A stretch of DNA of 64,000 nucleotides, from positions 2,170,001-2,234,000 of the forward strand of contig CP075494.1 in NCBI GenBank assembly GCA_021613535.1. The letters run 5' to 3'. The first letter of the stretch is position 1. Every line of letters begins with the position of its first letter. Position numbers and translations under genes: made by a program. The notes beneath the pieces were generated by a model that had not been told where the DNA came from, did not search any database, and worked only from the letters and a program-made list of their open reading frames with translations. The DNA is from Adineta vaga (lineage: Eukaryota > Rotifera). Below, in pieces: positions 12,079-23,346 of this stretch.

Positions 12079-14534
12079 TTAATAATGTGAAAACCTTTGA
12101 ACTCGGTTATTAGAGGTGTCTGCTACATATAAATTCATTTGATTGTCGATTATTGTAGCATGAGGATAGTATAATTGGTTAGGACTAGTACCGAACGAGC
12201 CTGTAACACCAGCAACCGTTGTGCCATTCAATTGACCAGCCAAGAAAAACTGTATACGATGATTACCTGCATCAGCTATAAACATGTTGCTCATCGAGTC
12301 CAACGTCACACCGAGTGGTTGATACAGCAGTGTCGATGTACTGCCACTTACCCCACTGATACTACCAGCAACCAGTGTCCAACTACTTGCACCCAATATC
12401 CAACGAACAATATTGTTAGCACCATAGTTAGCGATCACAAGACTATTCGAAGAGGCATCGAAAACTAAACCATAGGGACTATACAACTGCGTGATACCTG
12501 TTCCTGCACCATTTCCACCAGCAGCTACTGTGCCTGAAGAGGCGTTTGCGAGATATTTCATCACACGATGATTGCTTGTATCTGCTATGTAGAGAGTACC
12601 CGAGCTCGAATCACGTGCAACACCGAATGGATTATTGAACGTATTATTCGTCGTTCCAGAAGAACCTACAACAAACTCATAGAGAAGAATTTCAATTGCA
12701 GAACTTTTCTCTCATCTTTCACAAATATAGCGACCTCAATCTTGACAAGAATACACTAAGAAAAATACCGATTGTGCACGCTGACCTTTTAGAATCCTCA
12801 TAATTTCTTTCGACTTATTAGATTCGAGTTTGATCGAAGGAATACTGTTGCAAGTTGACTGAATTTACTCGCTACAAATGTTAATATCCGTTTATTTGAT
12901 CACTCTTTGACAAAGGATTTGCTTTTAAGCGCTTGAAAGATGTCCCTCATTCTTTATGTATTACACTGATCTAATCACGAATTACAGCAATCGAAATTAT
13001 TTTTTTGACATTCTGCGAAAAAAGATTGTTTCGTAAGATATGTTTCGTTTCATATGTCCTACCTGTAATACCGGCAATCGTTGTACCAGATGACGCATTC
13101 CTGGCCCAAAACATAACTCGGTAATTGCTTGTATCCGAAAGATACATATTGTCAGTCGAATCGAGTACAATACTGGTCGGATATCTGAGAGTGGTGACGC
13201 TTGAACCAGTACCTCCATTTGCCTGACCAGCTACCGTTGTGCCGCTATTAGCATTGAACAACCATTTTTGAATACGGTTGTTTATCAGATCAACAATATA
13301 GAGTGAGTTGGTTGAATCCAGTGCCAGACCAAATGGGGAAGAAAGTAGATTCGCAGCTAAACCCGGTGTGCCCCCGCTCGAACCAGCCACAGTCATGCCG
13401 CTTGTATTCCAACGAAATAAGGGGATGGTAGCTAAATAATCGCATAAAATCAATGAAGTTTAGAACTTAACTTGCTTTAAGTTACCAATTGATCTCTGTA
13501 TTTACACTCCTACATACTATTACGCACCAGGTAACTAGGAAAACTGACTCCGTCGTTCGCTTAGATCAAGACGTCGTAAAGAATGTATCCGACGGATGAA
13601 TTCTTTCAAATATGTCGAAGTGAAAAAATGGAAGTATTTTATCGCATTTACTGTTAGTCCGTCATGATTTCTTCTTTACACTAGAAGTAGATCCTCGTGA
13701 TGCATAACAATGGTAAGAAAGAATTATTCTTTAAAGTTTTAGTTTACTAAATCCATGATTTTAAGAAATGTCACTCGTCAATCATCAAGTTTGTCGTAAA
13801 ATCCTATCATTGATTTGTAACCTGGAACGAGATATTTTGAAAAGGACTTAAAATAGAGTAAGTTGTGTACAAAATGGTAGTTTTAGAAATATACGCCTCT
13901 ATTCTCGGGTCAGAATTAGTTATATCGTATCGTCGCGACCTCGTGTTTCTCTCTCTCTCTCTCGTTCTATAATTTATCATGACTAATTAAGATCTCAAAA
14001 CTTTTTGCACAAAACGGTTCGATCATTTCAAACATGACAAAATCAATAACCTTTTTCTTGCATTCAGATGGTCACTTTTTCTAATATAATATAATGATAC
14101 AGTATAAGAACGATAGAACAGTCGGACATATATCTTATCGATTTGTAATCACGCTTATTTTATCAAAGTAAGAGAAAAATAAAAATAATCCGATGTAAAA
14201 ACTTGTCATCATTCCTACCTTTGAACTTGCTTTGTTGAAAGTCGTAAACTACTACACTGATCGCGGTGACAAGGTTCGTTGTTATAACTATCTCACTGAA
14301 TAGTAGGCATTGAGGAACAACCGAACTATCAAACACGGCGGTATTGCAGCTGCTGAATTGATTTGCACATTGAACAGCACAAAGCAATTTATTTTTTATT
14401 ACCAAACGAGCGAGTATGGACCCTACTGGATTATAATTCATACGATTGTAGACATTACCGGTCATCGAAGGTAAACTACTAGTAGTATATGTTCTAATAA
14501 GATAGCAGATCCAAAAAACGTGTATAAGAGTCAT
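12079..14534 (-). CDS. PAN-like plus NHL repeat secreted protein
   Basis: Three exons, minus strand: 14219-14534, 13063-13431, 12079-12665, GT-AG with phase 1 at both junctions, 423 aa. Exon 1 begins MTLIHVFWICYLI, a signal peptide, followed by a cysteine module (LLCAVQCANQFSSCNTAVFD) resembling a PAN/apple domain. Exons 2 and 3 encode NHL-type blades, each with a Y/L-x-[VA]-D-[ST]-x-N-[HNY]-R-V/I signature (VDLINNRIQKW, LSDTSNYRVMFW, IADTSNHRVMKY, IADAGNHRIQFF, VADTSNNRVQRF). It ends shortly after the last blade with no membrane anchor, so secretion is likely. Introns are long for this window (787 and 397 nt). The gene at 24336-25828 has the same layout. Role unknown; NHL propellers usually bind protein or other ligands. 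Confidence 0.85.
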
Positions 14535-14642
14535 ATAGATTATCTAAAAACAGATACATACTTGTAGTTATTTGATAATAAAGATGTATCACTTTTATTA
14601 CACTTATTCAGCTAAATATCAAGAGAAAGAATAGAACGCGTT

Positions 14643-14703
14643 AGGGTATGAGTGTGGGTTGAGTGCATAAACTCATGTACACCTACACCCACAACCTCAA
14701 GAT
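14643..14703. repeat. TG-rich palindrome family copy
   Basis: AGGGTATGAGTGTGGGTTGA then ACACCTACACCCACAACCTC and AAGAT. This copy is about 110 bp upstream of the NHL gene start, an exception to the usual 3' position. Confidence 0.75.
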
Positions 14704-14922
14704 GCTTAAATAATAAGAATATAGACAGTTTCCTCCATTTTATATTTTCAAATCGAAAACATTCCATCTCACGAAGATCATCTGTTCGACAATCATAAAA
14801 TATTACAATCTTTTCTTTTTTTCAAAGACAAAGAAAGACCTTTGAATGGATCCGAATATTAAATGTAAAACAATTATTTCTGCTCTTTCTATAGAACTTC
14901 TAGGACGTTCATAAGTTTTGAA

Positions 14923-15660
14923 CTCCTTTCCATTTTTTTCCATCTTTGCCGTACTCAATTGTGAAGAGGTCTTAAATATATATTTTTGAAGAGCTACATA
15001 TTACCTATCAATCAAAACAAATTGTATTCAATTTGCATGAATTCTATAAGAGAACTGCGTCAATGAAAATTCTGAAAAAAATTGTCAAAAGCACTTTTTA
15101 TTCTATGCTCATCAGAGTCTTAAAATTTAGCAGGCACTGTTGAGAAAATTATTCTCTTTCGATCTGTGCAAGACCGAGCTCGTTAACCTTTTCGTTCAGG
15201 ACTTACAGGCATTTTCTCGAGAGTGCCAGAATCGGCCACGCTGAGTCGAACGATGATATTTGTTTTTAGATTCACAGCGATTAGAGTTATTAAATCAAAA
15301 TTCCAACATTCCGCTGTTATGCTAGAATTTCGAAAATCTTGATTTAGTTGCTCCAATCACTGTCAAGAAAATATCTGTAAGTCCTGAACGAAAAGGTTAA
15401 CGAGCTCGGTCTTGCACAGATCGAAAGAGAATAATTTTCTCTACAGTGCCTACTAAATTTTAAGACCCTGATGAGCATAGAATAAAAAGTGCTTTTGACA
15501 ATTTTTTTCAAGATTTTCATTGACGCAGTTCTCTTATAGAATTCATGCAAATTGAATACAATTTGTTTTGATTGATAGGTAATATGTAGCTCTTCAAAAA
15601 TATATATTTAAGACCTCTTCACAATTGAGTACGGCAAAGATGGAAAAAAATGGAAAGGAG
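14923..15660. mobile_element. Foldback element with ~295-bp inverted arms
   Basis: The left arm (14923-15218) begins CTCCTTTCCATTTTTTTCC. The right arm (15363-15660) is its near-perfect reverse complement, ending GGAAAAAAATGGAAAGGAG. The two arms match over almost their full length with scattered substitutions; a central spacer of about 145 bp is unique. No transposase frame is present, so it is non-autonomous. The structure fits a foldback or long-TIR MITE. No clear target-site duplication could be read at the edges. Confidence 0.85.
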
Positions 15661-15715
15661 GTCATAACTGGTGAAACACTGTAAGCTCATTAACTAAAAG
15701 GCACTCGAAAAACTA

Positions 15716-15898
15716 ATGAGAGAGATAGATGATGAGTTTGGAATTAAAGTTGTTTTGTATCAGAAAATAACTATTTCATTACATGGAAAAGTATTTAACA
15801 TATACACAATAGTTTATCATGAGAGTGAGAATGATACGGATAACTTCATCTACCACCTTTATTTAACTGATCGATCAAGGTTGTTAGTAATGAATTAA
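15716..15898 (+). pseudogene. Possible gene fragment beside foldback element
   Basis: A 60-codon frame (MREIDDEFGIKV..., ending LTDRSRLLVMN) with coding-like composition begins 56 bp right of the foldback element. It has no recognised domain, and the frame to its left is closed. It may be the tail of a disrupted gene or chance. Confidence 0.25.
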
Positions 15899-16541
15899 TT
15901 CTGAACACGATATCCGAGAAATAAGAGTTATAGCTGGAATGCTCATGAAGAAAATATACCATAGTTAGTAATTGAGATCTTAATATCTATTATACAGTCG
16001 TATTTCTGTGACGAGACTATTCCAAACACATCTAGTAGATACCGATCAATAACAAGCAGTACCAACTACCATTATCAACAGAAGTTTACGTGAATTTTGT
16101 TTTTATAGTGGATGAGGTTTTCTTTTTTATTCGTTGTTATATATTTCAAATTAAAACAAAAGGATAAATAAACAGAAGGTCGATCTGTGGCAGTGATACA
16201 TATCGAAATTAATGTCAGCATAGTTAGAAAAATAGAGTCACGCTATAATTTAATAGAAAAGATGAAATTTCAACAGTTGACTCAATCAAACAGAAGATTG
16301 AGGAAGTTCTATCTATCTTTTGAATAGGAATTTAAGTCCTGAATATCATGAGAAGCATTCGTGCTCTTTGTTTTCTTAAAAAATCATCTTGGTTTGATAT
16401 CTACAATGTGATAAATAATGATCAAATAAATTTGAAAATGGTTCCTAACATTTCCGCATTCAGTCCAAAGTCTAATAGAATTGATATCCATTTCAAATGT
16501 AAAATTTGAATGGTATAACATACATATGAGATGTATCACAA

Positions 16542-17672
16542 TCAAATGTCACGATCGACAAACGTCTTTAAAAAGTATTTCAAATTTTTTCTAGATCTTC
16601 TTTTGATTTGATTTTCATTCGACTGAACGAATTTGTTGAAAACATATCTCTCGAATGTTGATGGAATTGACTTAAATTCAAGAAAACGAACATTTTTCAT
16701 TTGAGGAAGAACATTAATCAAAACGTCAACTGACATATTATCCTCTGATTGACCAAATATCAGACGTTCAACTTGATTTACATCAATCATAAAGAAAAGT
16801 TGGATCAGTGGAATTGAATAAACTAATCTTTGATTCCATTCAATTTCCATATACCATTTTTTGTCATTTAACCAATATGTACTCGAATAAGAACGTAGAC
16901 TATTTTGAATACGTATTACATTTAATATTAATGGTGATTTTAGTTGAAAAATTTAAAATTGAATTTTTGTAAATATGGATTATTTTCTAAGAAACATCTT
17001 TCCCATTCCTCTTCATCACATAAATCAATATCACTTCGACATTCAACTGCAAATTGAACAAGACGAGGAAAACATTTTAATGATTCTTCCATTTGAATGA
17101 TATTTATTTGAAATGCGACTCACACAAAAAATAGAAAAAACGATTAATCTATTCCATTGAACTATATCAACAACTTACCTGACATATTAACTACAATTCG
17201 AACTAAATGTGAATGTACTTGATCGATCATAATTCCATTTTCTCTTTCCAGAGAAATATTCAAAGAACGAAGTTTTGGCGAAATGACGAATAATCTGTTC
17301 TAATTGTCTGATATTACATGGATTGAATAGAACTAAATATATTAGTTGACTTCTATTACAATCAAATTGTTAAAAATCATTGAGAAGACATCTTCAATCG
17401 AATCAATCGAGAAAATACATTGATTAATGTCGTAGAAGATGTAAACCACTGTCTATGATGGTCAATGATGTCAGGAAATTAAATCTCTCTAAAGATTCTG
17501 TATTTATTTTCAATGATTGATCATTAATTGAAGTTGAAGGCATAGAACTTTTCCATATAGTAGACGATAAAGACAAGCCGAATACTTTCGCAAAGGAGCA
17601 TCGTTCTCTTGAGATTTTTATATCAATGTTAAGATGTATGTTTTGTTTGATAAGAAGATCACGAAGAATCAT
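16542..17672 (-). pseudogene. Decayed F-box/LRR-type gene
   Basis: Two coding-like frames on the minus strand are separated by stops and shifts. The upstream part (17424-17672) reads LRDLLIKQNIHLNIDIKI and SLERFNFLTSLTIIDSGL. The downstream part (16542-16850) reads LVYSIPLIQLFFMIDVNQ and NVLPQMKNVRFLEFKSI and ends DRDI. Both resemble the LRR-like C-terminal half of bdelloid F-box proteins, as in the intact gene at 56849-58726. Intervening sequence 16850-17424 contains further fragments with stops. No F-box was found at the 5' side, where the TG-rich palindrome at 17705-17780 lies. Most likely a pseudogene truncated near that element. Confidence 0.55.
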
Positions 17673-17704
17673 ATAATGAGATTCAGACCTATTACCCTGG
17701 CCAT

Positions 17705-17780
17705 CGAGGGTGTTTTAGGTGAATCTCTTTTTGCTAACCTTCATACTTGCCTACAACCACCACACCCACAACCTCAAGAT
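17705..17780. repeat. TG-rich palindrome family copy at duplication breakpoint
   Basis: CGAGGGTGTTTTAGGTGAAT on the left; ACCACCACACCCACAACCTC and AAGAT on the right. The final GAT, followed by G, is shared with the first bases of the duplicated receptor block, so the junction shows microhomology. Confidence 0.75.
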
Positions 17781-18264
17781 GCAATCCATTCAGTATCTAT
17801 TCAACAATTTATACTGTTTATATAATGATATTTACTGCTTTAATTCCACCTATTATATTGTGTATTTTTGGATATTTAACTTATCGTAATATGACACAAA
17901 GTCATGTTCGTGTTCAACCACTTGCAACTAATTCACCAGGTGGAAAAAATGTTCCTATTCAACGACGAGATCGAGATTTGTTAATTATTGTCATATCTGA
18001 AGTATTTGTCTATGTTATTACAGCAACTCCAGTTGCCTTAATGCTTTTAGAAATGATGATTAGTTCATCTATAATATCAAATAAAAGTGTTCAATACTAT
18101 CACAAATCGAAAGTTTTACATTTACTATTGCATATGTTTTGTTTTTTGCCAATGGGGCTGCACCTTGTTATACTTATTTAATTGTATCAAAATCAGTTCG
18201 TCGAGATTTGAAACAATTAATTATAAATACTTATCAAAAATTAAGAGGACAAACAACTAAATGA
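17778..18264 (+). pseudogene. Truncated 7TM receptor fragment
   Basis: This encodes the TM5-TM7 part of the receptor at 6137-7065. It is readable from PFSIYSTIYTVYIMIF through NVPIQRRDRDLL, then shifted out of frame after the SVQYY residues, with the true TM7 and tail in another frame ending at TGA 18262-18264. TM1-TM4 are absent because homology starts inside the gene, next to a TG-rich palindrome. The same frameshift as in the other copy means either the lesion predates the duplication or gene conversion has kept the copies alike. Not expected to make a functional receptor. Confidence 0.8.
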
Positions 18265-18466
18265 TTGTTTCTACAACTATACAACATATCGTCAAGCATT
18301 ATACCAGAAGAAGACACTCGTATTTAATCAACTTAATAGACTTGAAACGTTTGATATTGTATGTATTGTTCTTTGTCGTTTACATGTATTTGTTGAAAAT
18401 AAAATTTATTTCAAATTATAATAATGTGCATGAGAGAATGTTTAAAACTAAGAGATATTTAGATAA
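17778..18466 (+). repeat. Inverted duplication, copy 2
   Basis: Near-identical reverse copy of 5936-6623. The left end begins GATGCAATCC against GATGTAATCC in copy 1. The right end diverges after AGATATTTAGATA, exactly where copy 1 runs into its palindrome. Confidence 0.9.
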
Positions 18467-18595
18467 AGAATACAGCGCTATATTATGTAGTTTTAATTGC
18501 AGTAGCGTTCCAGAACAAGTGTGAACGAAAGAACAGCAAAATGGAAACAAAAATCAGTTCAATAGAAATGAGATCGATATTTGTGGTTGTCACAT

Positions 18596-18623
18596 TCATC
18601 TCTCACACCCGCATCCACTCTAC
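18596..18623. repeat. TG-rich palindrome family, half copy
   Basis: TCTCACACCCGCATCCACTC is a C-rich arm with only a weak G-rich partner (TGTGGTTGT) to its left. It lies about 330 bp past the truncated receptor copy. Confidence 0.4.
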
Positions 18624-19885
18624 ATGAACTTAACTGCGTGCTTTCTAATGTATAGAACACGGTGATAGGATTTGTTTGAAAACAGATAGCTTCACACTTC
18701 TAAATATTGATCTTTATTTTACAGTAATTTCAGACATAAACTGAAATATCGAGATACTGTGAAAGTTCAATTGTGATCTTTCCCAGATTGGATTCTAAAT
18801 TGATTAATAATAAGGTACACTGTTCACCAAAAAAGTACTGTCGATATTTATTTAGAATTAGATTTTTCGGAACTCACTTCTTTACTAACTCGGGATCAGT
18901 GTATGAGAAAATCTTGCCTAATTTTCTCATATGTCCTTCTATATTTCAGTAGAACATGTATTATTAGTGATAAATGTAATATGTATACGGAATTAATGTT
19001 TCGATGTTTTTCATCAGACTCCTATGAAATAGGTAACATCTCATTAATACAAGTGTTAAGTAAATGAACTAAGAAATTATACACTTAAACTTTATTCTGA
19101 ACATTGAATCGATAAATACACGAGTTTTATTTTTATTTTTCTGGAATTCAAGGAAAAAACGAATTCTAAAACGTTTTCTCAAAGTATAGGCCTTCGGTCA
19201 GGAAAATTGAAATAACTCTTTCTCAGTTTGAACTATAACCAAATATTATTTTTGGTTCTAAATATCACAACGAGACGAAAACTTTTCATCCAATACTTCT
19301 TTTTAAAATCCAATCCTGGGTTGAGAAAAGTTGAATTTACTGTCATTAGATCATCATTTTTCAAGACATATCTGCTAAAATATCTATAAAAAAGTAATAA
19401 CACATCATTTCAAAACTTCATCATTGACATGATCCAATCATCGTAATTTTTTGAATGCTATAAATAATCTATGAATCAATTGTAAATCTGATATAGTACA
19501 ATTGATCGAGCTGAAATTTTCTGCAGAAGCGTTTTTTAAGATCCATTGTAAGTGCGTGGGATTCGTTTCCGAAAGATGTTCATGTGTATTATTATTATTA
19601 TTATTTAAACTTATCTTTACCTGTTTCTATAAATAATCGAGGAAAAAAAAGAATCGCATCATGACAGGCATCTTTGAAGATTCAAATTATACGCTTTTTT
19701 TTTCTAATATATGGAATTACTCAGGCAGACAATCATTAAAATGACGTTCATATGCTTATTGAAAGTCTTTGAAGTTTATTCTTTTTGATTGTCATTAATT
19801 AATAATAAGTTGTTTTGATGAGAATATTATTTTGATGCTGTTCATTATAATCCATATCATTCTTTTTTTTAAATACTTATTAAAT
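18624..19885. other. Intergenic, no gene seen
   Basis: AT-rich with an (ATT)n tract near 19590. It should contain the promoter of the plus-strand receptor starting at 19886. Confidence 0.4.
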
Positions 19886-20857
19886 ATGAGTCTCTTGTTG
19901 AGTCAAGTCTTGAAAGCAAATCTATACATTCAACCCATATTATTTACTGTCATTATGATTACAAATACTCTTGTAATTCGTGTCTTATGTTCGCGTGCTC
20001 TCCGTATTTCTCCATGCACTTATTATTTGATTATCTATACAATTTTCACTAGTATTTATATTTGCATATCATGTCCAACACAAACATTACGTGGAATATT
20101 TATCGGTTGGGAAAATACATTAATAGGATGTAATATATATTTTTTTGTTTATTTCACACCATCATATATTGCTCAAGCTATGCTTGTCTTAGCTTCATTT
20201 GATCGATATTGTTCTAGTTCAAAATCACATCGATTGAATTCAAGAAGTACGAAACGAACAGCTTATATAAGTATTATAATAACAACAATAACGGCGACAA
20301 TTTACATGTCACCAATGTCGTTCATTTATTATTTTGATGGAACAACAAATACATGTCGACAATATACAAGTTTACCAGTCAATATTTTTGTATTTAGTCA
20401 AATAATTACATATTTTATTCTTGCACCTTTATTAATGATTTTTTTAGGAATTTTAACAATTAGAAATATTCATCGACATTCTATTCTTCGAATAGCACCA
20501 CAAAATTCTGAAAGACATAATCGACGAACCGAAGGACAGTTAACACGCATGTTACTTCTTCAAGTTCTTTCTCATTTAATTCTAACAAGTCCATTCGGTG
20601 TTGTCTACTTTATGAATTCATTTATTCCATCAACTCGTACACCAGATATTATTGCTATACGTTTTATTTTCAGCATTGGAGTACAACTTAATTATTTACT
20701 TTCATTTTTTCTTTATATTTTATCAGGAAGTGTTTATCGAGAACAACTTCGTCGATTATTCAAATTTACTCGACGACAAAATCATTTAAACAATACGATT
20801 CTCAATCCACAAACAGAAGCAAATCATCAGTATCGATTTACTAAGAATAATAATTGA
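19886..20857 (+). CDS. Rhodopsin-like 7TM receptor
   Basis: Intact single-exon gene. I chose ATG 19886 (MSLLLSQVLKANLYI), giving 323 aa like its relatives. An in-frame ATG at 19832 would add a hydrophobic 18-residue leader and cannot be excluded. Visible features are the first loop RISPCTYYLI, TM3 ending LASFDRYCSSS (a canonical DRY), a basic third loop with TEGQLTRMLL, and a TM7/helix-8 region SGSVYREQLRRLFKF. The ligand is unknown. The TGA stop codon (20855-20857) lies inside the TTGAG edge of a TG-rich palindrome, so the element may have set the present 3' end of the gene. Confidence 0.85.
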   Translation: MSLLLSQVLKANLYIQPILFTVIMITNTLVIRVLCSRALRISPCTYYLIIYTIFTSIYICISCPTQTLRGIFIGWENTLIGCNIYFFVYFTPSYIAQAMLVLASFDRYCSSSKSHRLNSRSTKRTAYISIIITTITATIYMSPMSFIYYFDGTTNTCRQYTSLPVNIFVFSQIITYFILAPLLMIFLGILTIRNIHRHSILRIAPQNSERHNRRTEGQLTRMLLLQVLSHLILTSPFGVVYFMNSFIPSTRTPDIIAIRFIFSIGVQLNYLLSFFLYILSGSVYREQLRRLFKFTRRQNHLNNTILNPQTEANHQYRFTKNNN

Positions 20858-20900
20858 GTGGGTGTGGGTGAGATAGAATTGATCACACCCACACCTTGAT
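20854..20900. repeat. TG-rich palindrome copy between convergent genes
   Basis: TTGAGTGGGTGTGGGTGAGA then GATCACACCCACACCTTGAT. It overlaps the stop codon of the plus-strand receptor and is 67 bp past the stop of the convergent sulfurtransferase gene. Confidence 0.85.
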
Positions 20901-20966
20901 TATGTTTTTATTGAAAGAGTAATAAAGAAATTGGATATATTAGGAAATAGAAATGAATCACGGTTC

Positions 20967-22171
20967 TCAATTAGCAGTGGGTGTTCCATCGCCTTTGATT
21001 ATTAAATCAGCAGGAGCTCGTTGTTGCCATTCAGTAAATGCACCCTAATAAAAAGAAATGAAAACTTTTCAGGTTTATTGTCAAAAATAGCATTTCCTAC
21101 CATATAGACGGACGGTTCCTTTTGACCGAGTAGCTGAGCAACAAAAGCTAATGTACTAGCTGTTATTCCGCCTTGGCACGTATATATCGTAGGTTTTGAT
21201 AGATCAACACCGGCTTTGTTAAATACTTAAATAAATAATTCAGTTAAAAATAAGAAGAATATCGATAATCTACTTTCAGCTAATTGATCTTTTGGTTTTA
21301 AATATTGATTTGCCTGATCAAACAAAGATCCGTAAGGTAAATTAATAGCATTGGGCATGTGTCCGGCATCGGCACCTGAAAAATACATATAAATCAATCG
21401 GATTGGATAACAGAGTTTTTTTTCTTATAAATAATTGTGACGTACCATAGAATAGATTAGGTGGCCGTGCATCAAAAACTTTTACGCGTTCAGGATTATC
21501 TTTATCTAAAGATATATTTGATAACATTTGATCAAAATTTCGTACCATTTGTTCATTTAACTTGACAGTAAATTTATTTGTCTAATTCATATGAAAAGTT
21601 CATAAAATATTTCCTCATATTTTATTTATTTTACCTGTTCTTCTTTTTTCGAATCATCAGATATTTCTATTTCATTAATTTCTCTTTTCCATGCATTAAA
21701 TCCACCATTGAGAATCGATAATTTTCCAACACCATATGTCTAAAAGCAACTTTTGCTTTAAACTTCTAAAAGAATTGTTCAAATACTTTCAACAAAAACC
21801 AAGCACGACTGGCAGCAAAGAAACCTGTTGCTGATCGATCATAAAGAACAATATGATGCTCATTTGAAACTCCTAAACGTGTTAAATAATCTTCGAAAGA
21901 TTTGATATCCGGTAAACCACGTGGAATAAATGCCGTTGGTGTTGTATATTCAAGTTGATCGAAATATCGAGCTTTAGGAATATGACCTCTAATTAAGTAT
22001 ATAAACATTAATTTTAAAATAATAATTAGAGAATATTTACGCTTTAAAATCAGCCTCGACTTGCTTACTAAGATCTGCTTCAAGTACTGCAATCGTTTGT
22101 GACGATGATTGAAGCAATTTTTTTAATTCTTGACACGAAACTAATGATGGGATCGTCTCTGAGGATGTCAT
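20967..22171 (-). CDS. Rhodanese-family sulfurtransferase (3-mercaptopyruvate type)
   Basis: Seven exons, minus strand: 22041-22171, 21787-21988, 21635-21739, 21446-21581, 21274-21375, 21101-21225, 20967-21044. Phases agree at every junction and the model gives 292 aa, the usual size for two-domain thiosulfate or 3-mercaptopyruvate sulfurtransferases. The N-terminal rhodanese domain (residues ~10-150) keeps GHIPKARYFD and LYDRSATGFFAASRAW. The C-terminal domain has DARPPNLFYG, DAGHMPNAINLP and the active-site loop CQGGITAS with the catalytic cysteine near residue 242. The G-rich CxGGxTAS loop is closer to mercaptopyruvate sulfurtransferase than to classical CRKGVT rhodanese. It transfers sulfane sulfur in cysteine breakdown and sulfide metabolism; location is likely cytosol or mitochondrion. 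Start ATG 22171 gives MTSSETIPSLVSCQEL. Confidence 0.9.
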
Positions 22172-22912
22172 CTAGAAAAAAATTTCAATCTAGCTCTAAA
22201 TCCAAGAAGGTACATATTCTCCGTGCATGAACAAACACATCCATTTCGTTTTAAGGCTCTTTCTTGTTGATTTTTATCAAAGAAAGCTGGTAATAACATA
22301 TTATATGCTAAAAATCGAAAACTAAACAAGGCTACGTGATGTAACTGATTCCAGAAACTTCAGGACGCTTAACCTCAGTTAACCGACGATTCTAGAGCGT
22401 TTTGTATAACATGGACACACAAATAGCCATGATAATTTAACATACAATAGAAAAAATGCTCACTTATACACGAACATTAGTAAAAGAAAAGGATATGACT
22501 TACCATTATACTATATATCAACAGAAGTCAATTTTATTTCGAAATGCGAACTGAAAAAACGATTTAGGAATAAACAGAATATATGAATCCTTACTTGTCA
22601 TACGAATATCGATCTTGGATTATACAAGACGAATTCAACAGCTATTTATAATTTAGAATAGTTTTATTATTCTACTGCTCTTCAAAATTTTGAATATGCT
22701 CGCTGTTGCTTTTTTTTAAAGAAAATAACGGTTTTTGCGCAGAAAAACACACGTGTTTCATAAATGGTCTATTTTGCGTCATTTTTTTCTTTTTACAAGC
22801 AACATAGATTGTTTTGTTCTATGATAAATATTACATGAGAAAAAAAACGAGAATAAAAATACAATGTACCCGAATGAGAAGAACAGCCGCAAAGTACGGG
22901 AGAGCATTGCCG

Positions 22913-22970
22913 TTGAGAGTGTGGATGTGGGTTTGGGTATATCTTCTTCACCCACACCCACCCGCATCCT
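22913..22970. repeat. TG-rich palindrome family copy
   Basis: TTGAGAGTGTGGATGTGGGT then TTCACCCACACCCACCCGCA. The loop TATATCTTCTTC is the same as in the copy at 56495-56530, and is the reverse of the GAAGAAG-GATA loop in other copies. Confidence 0.85.
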
Positions 22971-23174
22971 TTTTTATCGGAAACATGTATCTCGGACGCG
23001 CGACATCTAATACAGACGAATTTGATGATTATGTACGTTTATGTATTCGAATATCTTATGATATGAAAAAGTTAACGAAAATCTAAGAAAGTGTTCGCCA
23101 ATGAACAAGCAAAAGATAACATATGAAAAATTTTATGCAGAACGTATGATCTAATGATTTTCTTTTATTTTTAA

Positions 23175-23210
23175 TTGAGGGTGTGACAGGAGAAGAGATA
23201 CATCCACACT
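23175..23210. repeat. TG-rich palindrome family, short copy
   Basis: TTGAGGGTGTGACAGGAGAA then GAGATACATCCACACT. The loop matches the family AGAAG-GATA type. Confidence 0.65.
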
Positions 23211-23346
23211 TTTTTCTTAGATTTACCACTTCTGCAATATCCATCGAAACAATTTATTTTTGATAATTGCATTTCATTTCGTTTCAAGTGTATTTACAAC
23301 GACTAGATATGAAGATATCTTTTTTCTCATAGTTTGAATATGAGTG

